A stretch of 35,342 nt of DNA, taken from positions 1 through 35,342 of the forward strand of contig PITI01000019.1 of assembly GCA_004325065.1 (NCBI GenBank), written 5' to 3'. The notes beneath the pieces were generated by a model. It made no database searches. It saw only the letters and a program-made list of their open reading frames with translations, and was not told where the DNA came from. Origin of the DNA: Hamiltosporidium magnivora. Lineage: Eukaryota; Microsporidia; Dubosqiidae. Both the position numbers and the translations under genes were made by a program. This document shows, in pieces, positions 1 through 10,774 of the stretch. Within the stretch, counting starts at the first letter, position 1. Each line of letters opens with the position of its first letter.

Positions 1-2950
1 TGAATTTTCATTAAAAGTTTTTACCTGATTTTTATATTATCTATTTTGCTTGTTATGGAAATATTGAACTTTTGCTGGTCCAAGGGTTATACCTAAGCTT
101 TTTTTTCTATTTAAGATAAATAGCGTTATACTCAAATTTCGTTTTTTTTATTTACATGAAACAATTTTTTATATTTAGGTGTATAAATCAATTCTTTACA
201 TGTCTAAAAAGCATTTTTGTTGTTTACCTAAATCCTTAATTCGGAAGACTTTGGTTTTCCTTTTTTTTTGGAGAGCATTCTTGATGTTTTTCTTGGATTA
301 AGTCTAAATATTTTTAAATTAAAATTTTTGATCTGAAAGCAATAAAATAAAATATTTTAAAAGCTTTTATAATAAAATACCTAATTTTTTAGTTCAGACA
401 ATATTACATTAAACTTTAAATTTTACAAAAAATAAAAGTAAAAACAATATTTTATATTATTATATTCTCTTCGTCTTTATTCGGTTACTGAATCTTCTTA
501 ATTCGAAATATAAATCTTTAATAGTGTAATACGTAAGATCGATGGCTATTTACTCTCTAAACTACTATTTTTCTTTTTATATGAACTTTCTAACATTTAA
601 GTAACTAATAATCTCTTTTGGCATATTTTTATATTTTAGTGTCTTTGGTTTGTTGTTAAATTTAGAATGTCAATAGATTTTTTGTCTTTCTTAGATTTTC
701 TATATAATATATACGTTTTTAAAAATAAGTTCTAAAAGTGTTTGTTAAACCGAAGGTTTTGAACAATCGTTATAAAGTTACTATAGTCTAAATTGGGGCC
801 TCGTAATTCAGTTTGTGTCATTTTGCAATATCTTGGATTTATATTCTTTTCTTTCTTAATCAGCTGTTATTTCTTTCTTAGAACTTGTAAGTATTTTTAT
901 TTAGTTATTAGCTTATCTAATATATGGTTTACTTTATTTTTCAAAATTTTATTTTTTTAAGCTCTAGTCTGTTTTTTTATAACAATTTTATATTTTATAA
1001 GACGGTTCGAGTATGGTTTGAAAATTTGTTGTCAAAGAAGCTTTAAAAATGCCTAAACTTCTTTTGGTTTTAGGTGTTTATAATTCTTTTAAAAGAATTT
1101 ACTTTTCTTAGGAGGTTTTATATGTTTTTTTTAATTTTTAAACTATTTTCTAAATTTATTAGAATGATTTTTACTTATTTACTGGAATTTTTTAGTCGTT
1201 AAGTTTTTTATATCTTTTTACCTGTACTTACAATTTTTTTAAGTTTTTTATATGTTTTTACGTGTTCTTTCCCAGTTTTTTACGTTTTCTCTTAAATTTA
1301 GCTGTTTTTTCGTGTTTTTTTACAGCTTTTGGAATTTCCTAAATTTTTTATTTTTTTTTAAAACTTTTTAAATTTTCAATTTTATAATATTTAGAATTTT
1401 AGACTTCCTTTATGTTTTATCTATTTATTTATTTATCGGTATATCTTCCGAGTGTCTTTTAACGTATTAATAAGAATTTTTTTTGTAAAACTGTATACTA
1501 AATGAACAATTATTGGTTTTTTGACAAAAATTTGAAGATTTTTTAAAAAAATTATCATTTTTGGAATTATAGCTCGGTAAATTTAAAAAAATTACCCCCG
1601 TAGAATTATTAAAGCCTAAACCTTTTAAAAATTACTTTAAACAGTGCAAGTTTCACTTATATAATAAATTATATATGTTATATATTACTTTTTTTTATTA
1701 TATATTTTTTTTATCTTTTTAATAGAGCTAGAATTTTATTCTCGCTACGAATTCGAAGAATTTCTTAAAAAAAATATTTTTGGAAAAAATATTTATGTTA
1801 CCATTCTTAATTACTATTTTCTGTTTTTATTAAGGAAAAATTTTGGAAAAATTTTTTAAATACAGTAAAAAAAAATATAGATTCTGAAGATTTATGTTTG
1901 GTTTAATAAATTTCGAATAACTTCCCTCTTTCAACAAACTTACTGTAAACTCTTCATTAAGATTGAATTATCCTTTTTTATAACTTAAATTTTAAGTTCT
2001 TTACTCAAAAATAGAAAAGTTAAAGCAAATATTTGCAACTAAAGGTGATCTCTCTTTAAATTTAAAATATTGTAAGATTTTAGCTTAATTCTGTATCTAA
2101 TAGTGGTTATTTTTTGCTGGTTTAAATTTAATTTTTATTTTTATATCCTATTAAATATGTATTAAACTGACTGACAGCATTCATCTTAAAGGAATTTGAT
2201 ATTTTAAATTGTAAATAAACTAATGGTAACAAACATATGTTTTTTGACTATAGTAAAAATAGAAACTTATATTTTTATAAGTATGATTAATTTACCTAAA
2301 AAGGAAATACCCTTGTAAATCTGTAAATATCTTATAAATCTTACTCAGATCTAGTTTTACCTACTTAATAAATCTATAGAGAATTCAGTAATGAATTGTA
2401 CTTATAAAATTTTGATTAAACTTAAGGTTTGCTTACACAACTAAGGAAATTTTGGTTTTCTAAAAAAGTAAATTTGGTTTTGCATGTTTTGAGTTAAAAA
2501 GTTACATTTTCTTTGAATTTTATTTTTTTTAAAAAAATTCGAAGAATGTTTTTTGTAGTATCAAATTTTTGTTGAAAAACTTTTAATGTACGTCAATTTT
2601 GAAATAAATCAACAAACCTATAGATTCTTATGTTTCTTTTCGAAGAAAAGAAAGAGAAGACAAGTAATATAGACACTTTTTGTATATATTTTCTAAATAT
2701 TCGTGATTAAATTATTATTTATCATTTAAGATAAAGAAAATAAGTTATACATACAAAAAATACATAAATTTTTTATTTTTTTACTTGTTAGATACGGATT
2801 ATAAACGTATTGTGGATATCTACGGTTAAAGCATTTCTTGATATACCTTGGAATTTTATTCTTTAATAAAATACAATTTATTGACTTTACTTTTCGAAAA
2901 CCATATACTTATTTTTTCTTTAATACTTTTACTTTTCCTATTTAATATAT
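1..2950. other. Gene-free AT-rich stretch
   Basis: No supportable gene is seen on either strand. The plus strand is visibly richer in T than in A over roughly the first 2 kb, so the minus strand is A-rich. Minus-strand reading frames give lysine-rich stretches broken by stops every few tens of codons, for example around 480-820, which could be very old pseudogene sequence or only composition. A loose, degenerate repeat of T-runs separated by short ACGTG- or ACCTG-like cores lies at about 1,200-1,340. Confidence 0.5.
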
Positions 2951-2959
2951 TTTGAATAA

Positions 2960-3147
2960 ATATTCTCAATGAGAATATCAAAAGTGTCTCTCTAATAAAG
3001 TTTAAGTATAATTGAGATTCTCGAAGAGAATATCAGAATTGAAGTTCATTTAAAAGACATAGGAGGGATATTCTCGAAGAGAATATTAGAATTGTATTAT
3101 ATTTATTGTATTATTAATGTATATTTTCGAAGAGAATATCGGAAATG
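2960..3147. repeat. Four regularly spaced palindromic repeats
   Basis: Four copies of a near-perfect dyad (ATATTCTC, GAA, GAGAATAT) begin at 2960, 3015, 3068 and 3121, so the period is 55, 53 and 53 bp. Each dyad is followed by a partly conserved tail close to CAGAATTG, which makes a direct repeat of about 27 bp with unrelated spacers of about 26-28 bp. Copy 1 has an AAT centre, copy 2 has a changed left arm and copy 4 has one arm change (TTTTC). The function is unknown; a multi-site protein-binding element is one possibility. Confidence 0.85.
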
Positions 3148-3801
3148 CAAAACTTTTTTAATTTTTATTATTTAAAATGATTTTACACTATTATTTTTTT
3201 TGATTAAGCAATGACATAGGTAAAAGAAATTTAAAGAAATTATGAAAGAATTTATTTGTCTATGTGAATTCATGAAATGATATTTTTGAAGATAGTCCAA
3301 TATTTTTATAGGCGAGGTTTGTTTTAAATAGGTTAAATGTGATTTGTAGGGTATTTATTTTATTACAATATATTTTAGCCTCGCTTTTAGAGATGAGTGG
3401 TTAATAAAGATGTTATCAAGATTTAGGAACGTATCATTATTATGTAAAAATATGCAATTGGTCTAAAAAAAATGAAAAAATATAAATATAGTTAAATTTT
3501 TAATATTGTGGCATCTTCTACCGTAGTACTCTTACTGTATCTATGGGTTAAGGATTATTTATCTCTTAGTAGTAATTCTCCGATGCCCTGATATATCTCT
3601 TTTTCACCATACTAATGTAGAAGCCATATTACACATGCCACAAATACGGAACGATTTCGTTCGTACTTTGATATTCGCAGCTGAATCGGGTTTTTCTTTT
3701 ACTATCTACGCTGATATGGGTTGTTAAAGGGCTTATGTAAGATTATTTGCATAATTCTGGACATAAAAACACAGGGTAGTAAACAACTAACTTGTTCGAT
3801 C

Positions 3802-3937
3802 TCGTAAAAAAGTCGAATTTACTTAAATAAGTAAATTTTTTCGCTTACGAGAATGTTGATATATAATCGTATCAACATCAATACCTGTTTTACAGTATCT
3901 CTAAGGCAATGAGATCGATAACGGGACAATATTGCCT
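3802..3937. repeat. Cluster of three inverted repeats
   Basis: Three hairpin-forming inverted repeats follow each other closely. The first runs from CTCGTAA (3802-3808) to TTACGAG (3845-3851), with a nested AATTTACTT/AAGTAAATT stem at 3817-3838. The second is TGTTGATA (3854-3861) with TATCAACA (3870-3877). The third is AGGCAAT (3904-3910) with ATTGCCT (3931-3937). The surrounding 3,510-3,950 is less AT-rich than its flanks, so this may be the remains of a mobile element or a structured RNA. I cannot name it. Confidence 0.6.
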
Positions 3938-4339
3938 ATTTAGATGCAATATTTTTTTAAAGAATGTATATAAAGCTTCATTTTTAGATTTAAAAACTTT
4001 TAACACAACAGGGCTTCTTCTATATGAAACCAATTAGAAATTTAGAATTATATATTTCTCCCTATCTTACCAACCTAACTCACGTTTTGTGTATCTAACC
4101 CTCTCTTAATAAACCTCAAATCAAAATCAAATATTGTATATGTCTTTGGAAAAGCTAATTTCTGTTTAAATAAATGTGTTCACCCTAAGTTTAGTTAACA
4201 CTCACCAGATTCTGAATGGTAAAAGAACAAATTTATACACGAACTTCCTAAATATCAATACCAAAATCTTTAAAACCATGAAGAAACCACTTTGAACATA
4301 TAAATAGAGATATGGTCCAAGGAAACCAATAAAATTTTC

Positions 4340-4530
4340 AGATACAATTACCAAACTTAAGAAGAATAATTTACAACAGAACATAGAAATATTTAACACT
4401 TTTAAAACCTAAAAAATTTCAACTGGAATATAGAAACTAAAGAAAGATTAAGTGAACTATTAGAGGTAGTTAATTTTGAAAACAAAAAGGAGAAGTTTGA
4501 AGAAATTTTAGAAATTATGAACGACAAAAA
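4340..4530 (+). pseudogene. Frameshifted coding fragment, LRR-like
   Basis: Two adjoining plus-strand segments read as helix- or LRR-like peptide in different frames: about 4340-4408, then about 4420-4524. The second contains ERLSELLEVV and FEEILEIM and ends at a TAA. I take it as debris from the same secreted LRR family as the remnants downstream, but the stretch is short and the assignment is weak. The two apparent minus-strand reading frames over 4202-4608 are most likely shadows. Confidence 0.3.
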
Positions 4531-5009
4531 ATAAAATCCACCAGAAAAATATGTTGACATTGGCCGGTCGACATTAGCAGATACAATTTCGCAGTAACGG
4601 TTGGGCACAGAGCCTCATTAGGGGACGTAGTAGCCTTTTTATTGCTTTTATAAAACAGATTGAAGAGTATAGAACCATCCAAAATTGAAACATACGATTA
4701 TTGGTTCATCTTTCAAACCAATAATTGCTTTGATTATCAGATTTATTGCTAAGACAACAATTAAAAGAGCATGTGATTGATGGGAGACATTGATATTATT
4801 AATGAAACTGGCGAGATTATCAGTGTAAAGGTAGTTGGTGTTTTTTTTGGTGATGTGGGGGGGCAAGATTATCAGCTTAGCAGTTGGTTGGTTTTGTTTT
4901 TTGACGTGTTTGGATCTGTTTTGATCTACTAAAAGTATTTAAATAAATAATTTCTTCCTAACCCTATTAAAATACCTATTCAAAATATACTTTAAGACGT
5001 CGAGTAAGA

Positions 5010-5345
5010 TTATAGACGCATTTTTCCTAGTTGAGAATATAACACAATGCGCGGAAAGATTGCGATATGCAGCAGCATTTAGATTTAGAACAAATAATGA
5101 ACAATAATTGGAAACTTTTTTGCTAGATTCGAATCAAAAAATATGTTTAACTATAAAATTATAGTAATAGCGTCGAATCAAGGTACCAAAATGATAATTT
5201 CAAAATCAGATATGAAAAGCTCAAAAAAGAAAATCTCAAATTAAATTTTATTATATTTGATAGAGTCCCTCAATTAAAAACATACAATTTTAAAATGCAA
5301 ACCGGAATGAGCTTCGGAATACTGTTAGAAATTCTCAGACTCAGT
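5010..5345 (+). pseudogene. Broken LRR-type gene fragment
   Basis: The plus strand at about 5190-5340 reads as an uninterrupted LRR-like peptide (NLKLNFIIFDRVPQLKTYNF, then GILLEILRLSL) before stops and frame loss. It follows the first promoter-like block. The sequence pattern, with a hydrophobic residue every two to three positions, fits the LRR family encoded intact at 19,781-23,287. No usable start codon or full-length frame remains. Confidence 0.4.
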
Positions 5346-5667
5346 CTACAAACGCGATGAAAAGGACGAAATAATTAATTTATTAACTGCGGTTGAAATA
5401 AACCTAAATTTACAATAAAGAATTTTTGGCAAAATAAAAAATTTATGCTTACTGGAGGTAGGGAGCCCTAACGGGACAATACTCCCGTATTTACACAAGA
5501 ATTGGTGATGATATAGGCGTGTAAGACCCTTTAACATCTGACTGGTTTTAGATACCAGTAAAGGGGTGTAAAATTTTTAATGATGGCGGTGTAAAAATTA
5601 ATTTAATTTTTAAATTAATTAGTTTAATATTTAAATAAAATTCTCTTTTCCTAACCCTAAGCCTAAA

Positions 5668-6600
5668 TGAGAAACAGTTTTTCACTACCGAAAATACAAT
5701 TTTAGAAGAAAATATAAAGTGTATTGAAATTTCATTCTAAGCAATAAAATCTGACTTTCTAAGAGATATTTTAAATATTAAAAGGCCAGAAAGCTTAGAA
5801 ATACACTATTCAAATATATAGTAAAGATGAAATTGCATTATAAACGAATCTATTAAATATTTTGTATTCAAGCTTAAAGGCACTGACAGTTCTCGTAATA
5901 TTTTCAAGTTAATAGATATGATGATAGGTCTTCAAGAAATATACTTTGTTAAAGCAAATACTAAAAAATTAAACCGTATGGTAGATCAAATTTTCTATAT
6001 TACAGAGTTGCGTCTTTGGAATATTAATCGAATGATTGATTTCGTAAAACTTTCAGAAAATAATAAGAAATTAAATTTTAAAGCCACGAATAAAGATATT
6101 TCGGATTCTGAATATGTTATAGATTCCATAAAGTTGTATTTTAAAACTATGATCTAAGCAGTCTAAAGGATTTACAGGTGTACAATTTTTCTAATGATAA
6201 TTTAGATGTAGAAGCATTTAGTAATTTATTGAATCTAAAAGAAATTCATATTCATAGAATCAATTTTCAACATTTTAGTTGTCAGAATTATTTTGTGCCT
6301 CACAAGAATATAAAATAAAAAGAATTGAGTTCGAGAAAATAAATATATCAGAAAAAGATTTGATATTTATTGCAAATTTAAAGAAGATTGAAGATATTTT
6401 ATTTATATCATGTGATATACAGGGAAAGGCTTACCGTGGGATAAAATTTTTGTTTTTTAATGAAGGTTCTTTGGACTAAAATATTATACAATAATTGGAC
6501 GTTTACCAGAAGAAACTATTAAATTTATTGAAGAGAAATTTAATACGAATATATTGTTACAAACTAGGAGGAGTTAGTGCTTCAAATATTAAAATAAATT
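5668..6600 (+). pseudogene. Broken secreted-LRR gene copy
   Basis: Successive plus-strand segments read as degenerate leucine-rich repeats. About 5668-5890 is broken by several stops. Positions 5890-6157 are open and contain LQEIYFVKANTKKLN and ITELRLWNINRMIDF. Positions 6160-6300 contain LSSLKDLQVYNFSNDNLD and NLLNLKEIHIHRINF. Positions 6300-6479 contain KRIEFEKINISEKDLIFIAN. A further piece at 6480-6560 reads LPEETIKFIEEKF. The N-to-C order and spacing match one decayed gene with a few stops and frameshifts. The pattern 'L..L.L....+s..dl..I.nLk.L' is the same as in the intact LRR gene downstream. It is clearly not expressed as one protein. Confidence 0.65.
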
Positions 6601-6970
6601 TGTGCCTTTTTAAAAAAAAATAAAAGATTTGCCTAAATTAGGTTTTGTTTTCATGCCAAAAATCTCAGCTGATTAATTAATTTTAAAACTCTATAAATAA
6701 AATTATTTCTTCCTAACCTTAAACTTTTAATTCTACTCTTTTAAATGCTATAATCCGGAAAATCTAAAACTGAGTGTTTTTTTTATAATTTATTGCGGTC
6801 GTTATGTTCTTATGTATTTAGATTTCTATTTGAATAAATGTGTCCGTTCTATGCCACTCTTATTGTGTTAATGGCCTTCCTAAGTTTCATTTCTATTTGA
6901 ATGAATGTGTTTGCCTATTACCGAGGACTTAAATTCTTTTATGTTTTTGTTTATTTTTTGAAATAGTCGG

Positions 6971-7005
6971 GCAATATAAATGGAGATTGGCTCGTATTAT
7001 ATTGC
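6971..7005. repeat. Inverted repeat, 9-bp arms
   Basis: GCAATATAA (6971-6979) and TTATATTGC (6997-7005) form a perfect 9-bp stem around a 17-nt loop. It lies just downstream of the dispersed repeat copy at 6889-6916. It could be a terminator-like hairpin or part of a mobile-element end; nothing decides between them. Confidence 0.45.
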
Positions 7006-9819
7006 TATAGAAAAAAATTAACCTAAACTAAAAAAAAAAAAAAAAGAAATCGAGGTTTGCAAGATGTTTAAAACCTATGACAATTTAAAAAAGGGGTTCA
7101 AAATTTTTGAAAAAATAAAATTATCTATGACAGTGAAATTCCTTTGTAGACATAAATTGCTTTTTCATTTGTATTAAAACATAAAATTAATTAATAGTCA
7201 ATTTAGAAATATTTTTGCAATAATAATAACATACTTGAATAAGCACATGAACTAAAATTCAAAATAAAATTTTTAGAAAGATGTGATTTAAAAGATAATT
7301 GAATCACCTAAATATTAGAAAAATTGCGTATTGCCCTTTTTTAAAATGATATTAATTTTAAGTAGATTGCGGATTTTTCCATACACTTTTGTCTCTAAAA
7401 TTAAATAAAAATGGTCCAGATTCTTAATCTATAGTATCTTTATTAAAAGTCTAATAAGCTCATATTATTTTTTACAGCTTTTAATGTCTCTACATTTGTG
7501 CAAATTTAGGTTATTATGCAAATTTTCTATATTTATAAACAAATTATTGTAAGACTGTGCTAAATGGGATAATTTAAATGATTTTGCTTCAATTAAGTTA
7601 AGATCTGTATATTAAGGTTGTATACAAATATGGCGCTCGGATTTAAGTTATTATGGTATTTATATAAAAAAATTTGGTTTTTATTTCAGAGGATACATAT
7701 AGAAAAAAATAATTTCATGAAATGGTCGAAAAAATTTTAAAAATTAATCCTTAATCAGTAGAAAAAAAATTTTAACTTAAAATTTAGAAAATTTCTTATA
7801 ATTTTTACTAACTAGGAAAATTACTTTATATATGCAATAGTTAATAGTAGTTTTTTCGCTATGTAATTTTTCTAGGAGGTTATATATCAATTTTAATTAA
7901 TTGAACATTTGTTATTTTATTCACAAAAAAACATTTTTAATTGGCATATGTTACAATATTTGTAATTTTATTTTTTGCATATTCTGTTTTTTAGGTTATA
8001 TTAATCATTAAATCAATTTTCATATTTTAGTTTGAGCAAAATATCATAATTTTGATTTTGAACTCATTTATTCTTATAATTAAAGTTTCTAAAATTTATA
8101 TGTACTACATGGTTTTTGATATGTATTTTCTAAAGTAATCGTTCGAAAATACTTTATTTTATAAACATAAATAATTTAAATAGCAGATTTAGCTCTGAAT
8201 TTTTCCTTTTTAATAAACCTTTTTAATTTTTGTGAGCTTTGAATTCAGATAAATTTAAAGAATAAATTCTGGCTCGATAAATATATTTTCTATAGACCGC
8301 GCACAAGTAAGCTTTAAGCACTGAAACTTTGTTTATGTGCAATTTTTAATTTTTCGCTTGGAATGTCATAAAAATCTACAAAAAAAATGTTATTTTATGA
8401 AAAGAACAGGAAAATAAAATTTACATAGTCTTATTTTTTAAAAAATTTTAAATGGTTTGTAGAGAAAAATTTTAAGTTTTCTATAAGGTACAGAGTTTTT
8501 TTCGTAATCTTTTCTTATTATGAATTACTAATTTCTAGTAGATTTTATTATAAATTTATTCGTAATTGCCATAATTCTAAGCATTTTTTTGGTTTTTAAA
8601 TAGTTTATTTGTTTTATTTTATTGTTTGGATACAAATATTTTCAAAAATATCTTAAACACATTTTTAATAAATTTGAGCTCTATGTACATGACAAATCAT
8701 CTCTGTAGTCATAATATCGAATTCATATACATAGAGTAAATACGGTGAGCTTTATAAATATAATTTTGTTTAAATTTAAAAAAGTCTATAATTCTATTTT
8801 GCAAACAAATTTGTTTACAATTTCAGTTGATTAAAATTGTAAAAAAATAATTTGAAACTCAATTAGATTTATATACTTAAAAAAAAAACATTTTTGCACT
8901 TCATAAATTCTTACAAACTTTGTTTAAATATTCTTTTTGATGAATTCTCGTGTTTTTAGTTGAATTAATTCACAGTGCGCAATTAGATTAAATGATAATT
9001 CATCTTGATAATAACGACTCGATTAAAAATTTATTTTTATGTTTCATAAACTGTGTTTATATTTCATTCAAATAGTGTTCTTCAGTTCACACCAAATGTA
9101 TATATTTTTTTTGAAAATTTTATTTAGACTAGAGATATATAAATTTCCGAATATTTTCTTAACTTTCAAACCTTCTTGAATTTTATTAAACCTTATATTT
9201 GATTCAATTCTCAATTTTATCAAATTTGTAAAATATACTCATTTAATGAAAAATTTATAGAATATGAGTTCCTTATAATAAGTTTTGACTATTAATGATG
9301 CAGGTATGTCAGTTTTGGGCTTACTAAAATCTATAAAAAAGTTTCATACATCTGTTTTGTTTAGAAGAATTAATTTAAAATTATTTTATAGAGATATGGT
9401 TGACTATTGTTGTTTTTTTCATTGGTAATTCTTATCAATTTGATTGAGCCATTCCCCCTTTTTCATATTTAATTTAATTCCAAAATTTATTCTAGGTTTT
9501 TTTTTCTCGGTACAATTATATAAAATTATTCGTTCGATATTTTCTAAAATGAATCCTTAACATTTTCCCTTTGATATATATTTGAATTATATTAGAGCAT
9601 AATGTCTCACGGTTTTGCATTTGACACCTAGTAAGCTCTTTTGCTGCGGACTATATTTCGTCTTGAATAAAGTCTTTTTCGAAAGCTAAAAAATGATCTG
9701 GTTATTTGTTTTTGAATTTTATTGGTATTAAAATATTTTTACTTTATTTAAAAGTATCACGTCTTTTTAAAATAGTGGCAAGTGTTATATTTGTTTTTAT
9801 GACATTAACGCGGTTCTAG
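7006..9819. other. Gene-free AT-rich stretch
   Basis: I see no supportable gene, RNA gene or repeat array here. There is a run of 15 A at about 7030-7044 and frequent stops in all frames. It may be decayed intergenic or transposon sequence beyond recognition. Confidence 0.5.
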
Positions 9820-10480
9820 GTTTAACATAAATGACTGCTACCCCAACACTCCATCGGTAACCCCTGCGATACCTACGTCCCAAAGCCTTTCATCTACCAG
9901 GTGTGTAGAATCTAATTAATAGGCGAGGCAGTTGCCCGGGGTTCGTTAATGTCCGTTGCATGGAGTGTGATCGAAGGCCGAAGCCCCTTTGCTCTCCCCC
10001 AAGACTATGCAGCATTCTTACTTACTCTACACTTTCTGAACCCAATAAACTTCTAGCTAAGATATATTTCAGAGATTTACATGGGGTCCATCTAGACAGT
10101 GCAATGTCATACCAACAGGTATAACCTGCTACTTAGCTTTCCTGGCTTTAAATGGTTTTTTGTTTTGTATTTTCCAGGCGCTAAATCTTCTAACCCGAGT
10201 GAGCAAGGCTAGGTTTCCATGCTTTTACATGGCAATTACCTACATGTTCAGCTGCAGTCTGCAATCTGGTTACATAAAAAACTACAAATAAATTTGTAGA
10301 AAAAGTTTCTCCATTTCTTAGACCTCTCCTCTTCATAACAACTCCCATGGAACAACCGAAGATATAGTGTGGTTGTATTCCCACCAAAAATCCAAACAAT
10401 GATCTTCACGCCAGTTTCACACACTCATTGCCAAGCAGAAAGTTTTTTATGTGGTTATCCTCCCTCCACTTTTATTGGTA
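9820..10480 (-). other. GC-rich island, possible structured RNA
   Basis: Base composition changes sharply to far more G and C than anywhere else in the window, with abrupt edges. Several short perfect stems can be seen. On the minus strand GGC-TTCG-GCC (about 9974-9983) would make a C(UUCG)G tetraloop, a classic very stable RNA hairpin. ATACC-AACA-GGTAT lies at about 10110-10123, CCATG-TAAAAG-CATGG at about 10217-10232, and CCTGG/CCAGG arms flank about 10140-10180. Both strands also have short open frames (for example 10190-10399 minus), but neither protein is recognisable. I did not find universal SSU or LSU rRNA motifs. It may be a structured RNA gene, a recent mobile element or transferred DNA; strand is a guess from the UUCG loop. 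Confidence 0.35.
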
Positions 10481-10774
10481 TTATATATTTATCTTTTCTT
10501 ATTTACAGATATACAGATTCATTCAAAAATAGTTTGCGAAAGTACATTATCAATCCAATATAGAAGACCTTTAGAAAAAAAATTAATAAAAAAGACCAAA
10601 ATTAGTATTCCAAGATTGTATTTTCGGAAATTAAAAGTATATAGATTTTAAAAACAAAAAACGATTAGATATAAAAAATTTAGAATTTATTAGAAACCTC
10701 GAAAATACCTGTTTATTGATTAAAATCTTAAAATAAATAGATCTTGATCATTTTTAATATCTCGATCATTTTTA

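Larger units (their letters stand above)
3917..5490. repeat. Two copies of a short diverged repeat
   Basis: The block AACGGGACAATA followed within a few bases by a TATTTA block occurs at about 3919-3942 and again at about 5469-5492. Both copies lie in sequence with higher GC than the flanks. Read on the minus strand, both translate to a similar short peptide (a V-P-L core preceded by I), so they may be remnants of one coding mobile element. Only these two end copies are the repeat; the sequence between them is different. Confidence 0.35.
4936..6720 (+). repeat. Three copies of a promoter-like block
   Basis: A block of the form TTTAAATAAA, AT-rich spacer, TTTC, TTCCTAACCCTA occurs at 4936-4966, about 5628-5659 and 6691-6720 (the last has CCTAACCTTA). 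Each copy lies at or just before a stretch with LRR-like coding remnants. The CCTAACCC core resembles the CCC seen just upstream of intact start codons in this window. I infer that these are 5' ends of tandemly duplicated, now broken, genes. Confidence 0.5.
4157..6916 (+). repeat. Dispersed 28-29-bp repeat, three copies
   Basis: Similar blocks of the form ATTTCTATTTGAATAAATGT followed by GT and a C-containing tail occur at 4157-4185 (diverged: TCTGTTTAAATAAATG core), 6822-6850 and 6889-6916. The last two are 67 bp apart. They frame the region with LRR-gene debris. Their role is unknown; they may be ends of a duplicated unit. Confidence 0.5.

Noticed and set aside
480..820. Minus-strand coding sequence
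   Set aside because: One frame has somewhat fewer stops than expected, but in A-rich DNA this is not convincing and nothing in it is recognisable.
1003..1015. tRNA T-loop (GGTTCGAGT)
   Set aside because: No matching acceptor, D-arm or anticodon stem could be formed around it.
2960..3147. CRISPR array
   Set aside because: Spacing is CRISPR-like, but there are only four diverged repeats, no cas genes, and the neighbouring genes are eukaryotic.
4955..4970. Telomeric CCCTAA-type repeat
   Set aside because: CCTAACCCTA appears only as single copies (also near 5,650), never in tandem, so it is not a telomere.
9820..10480. Ribosomal RNA gene
   Set aside because: GC content suggested it, but none of the universal small- or large-subunit rRNA motifs I know could be found on either strand.
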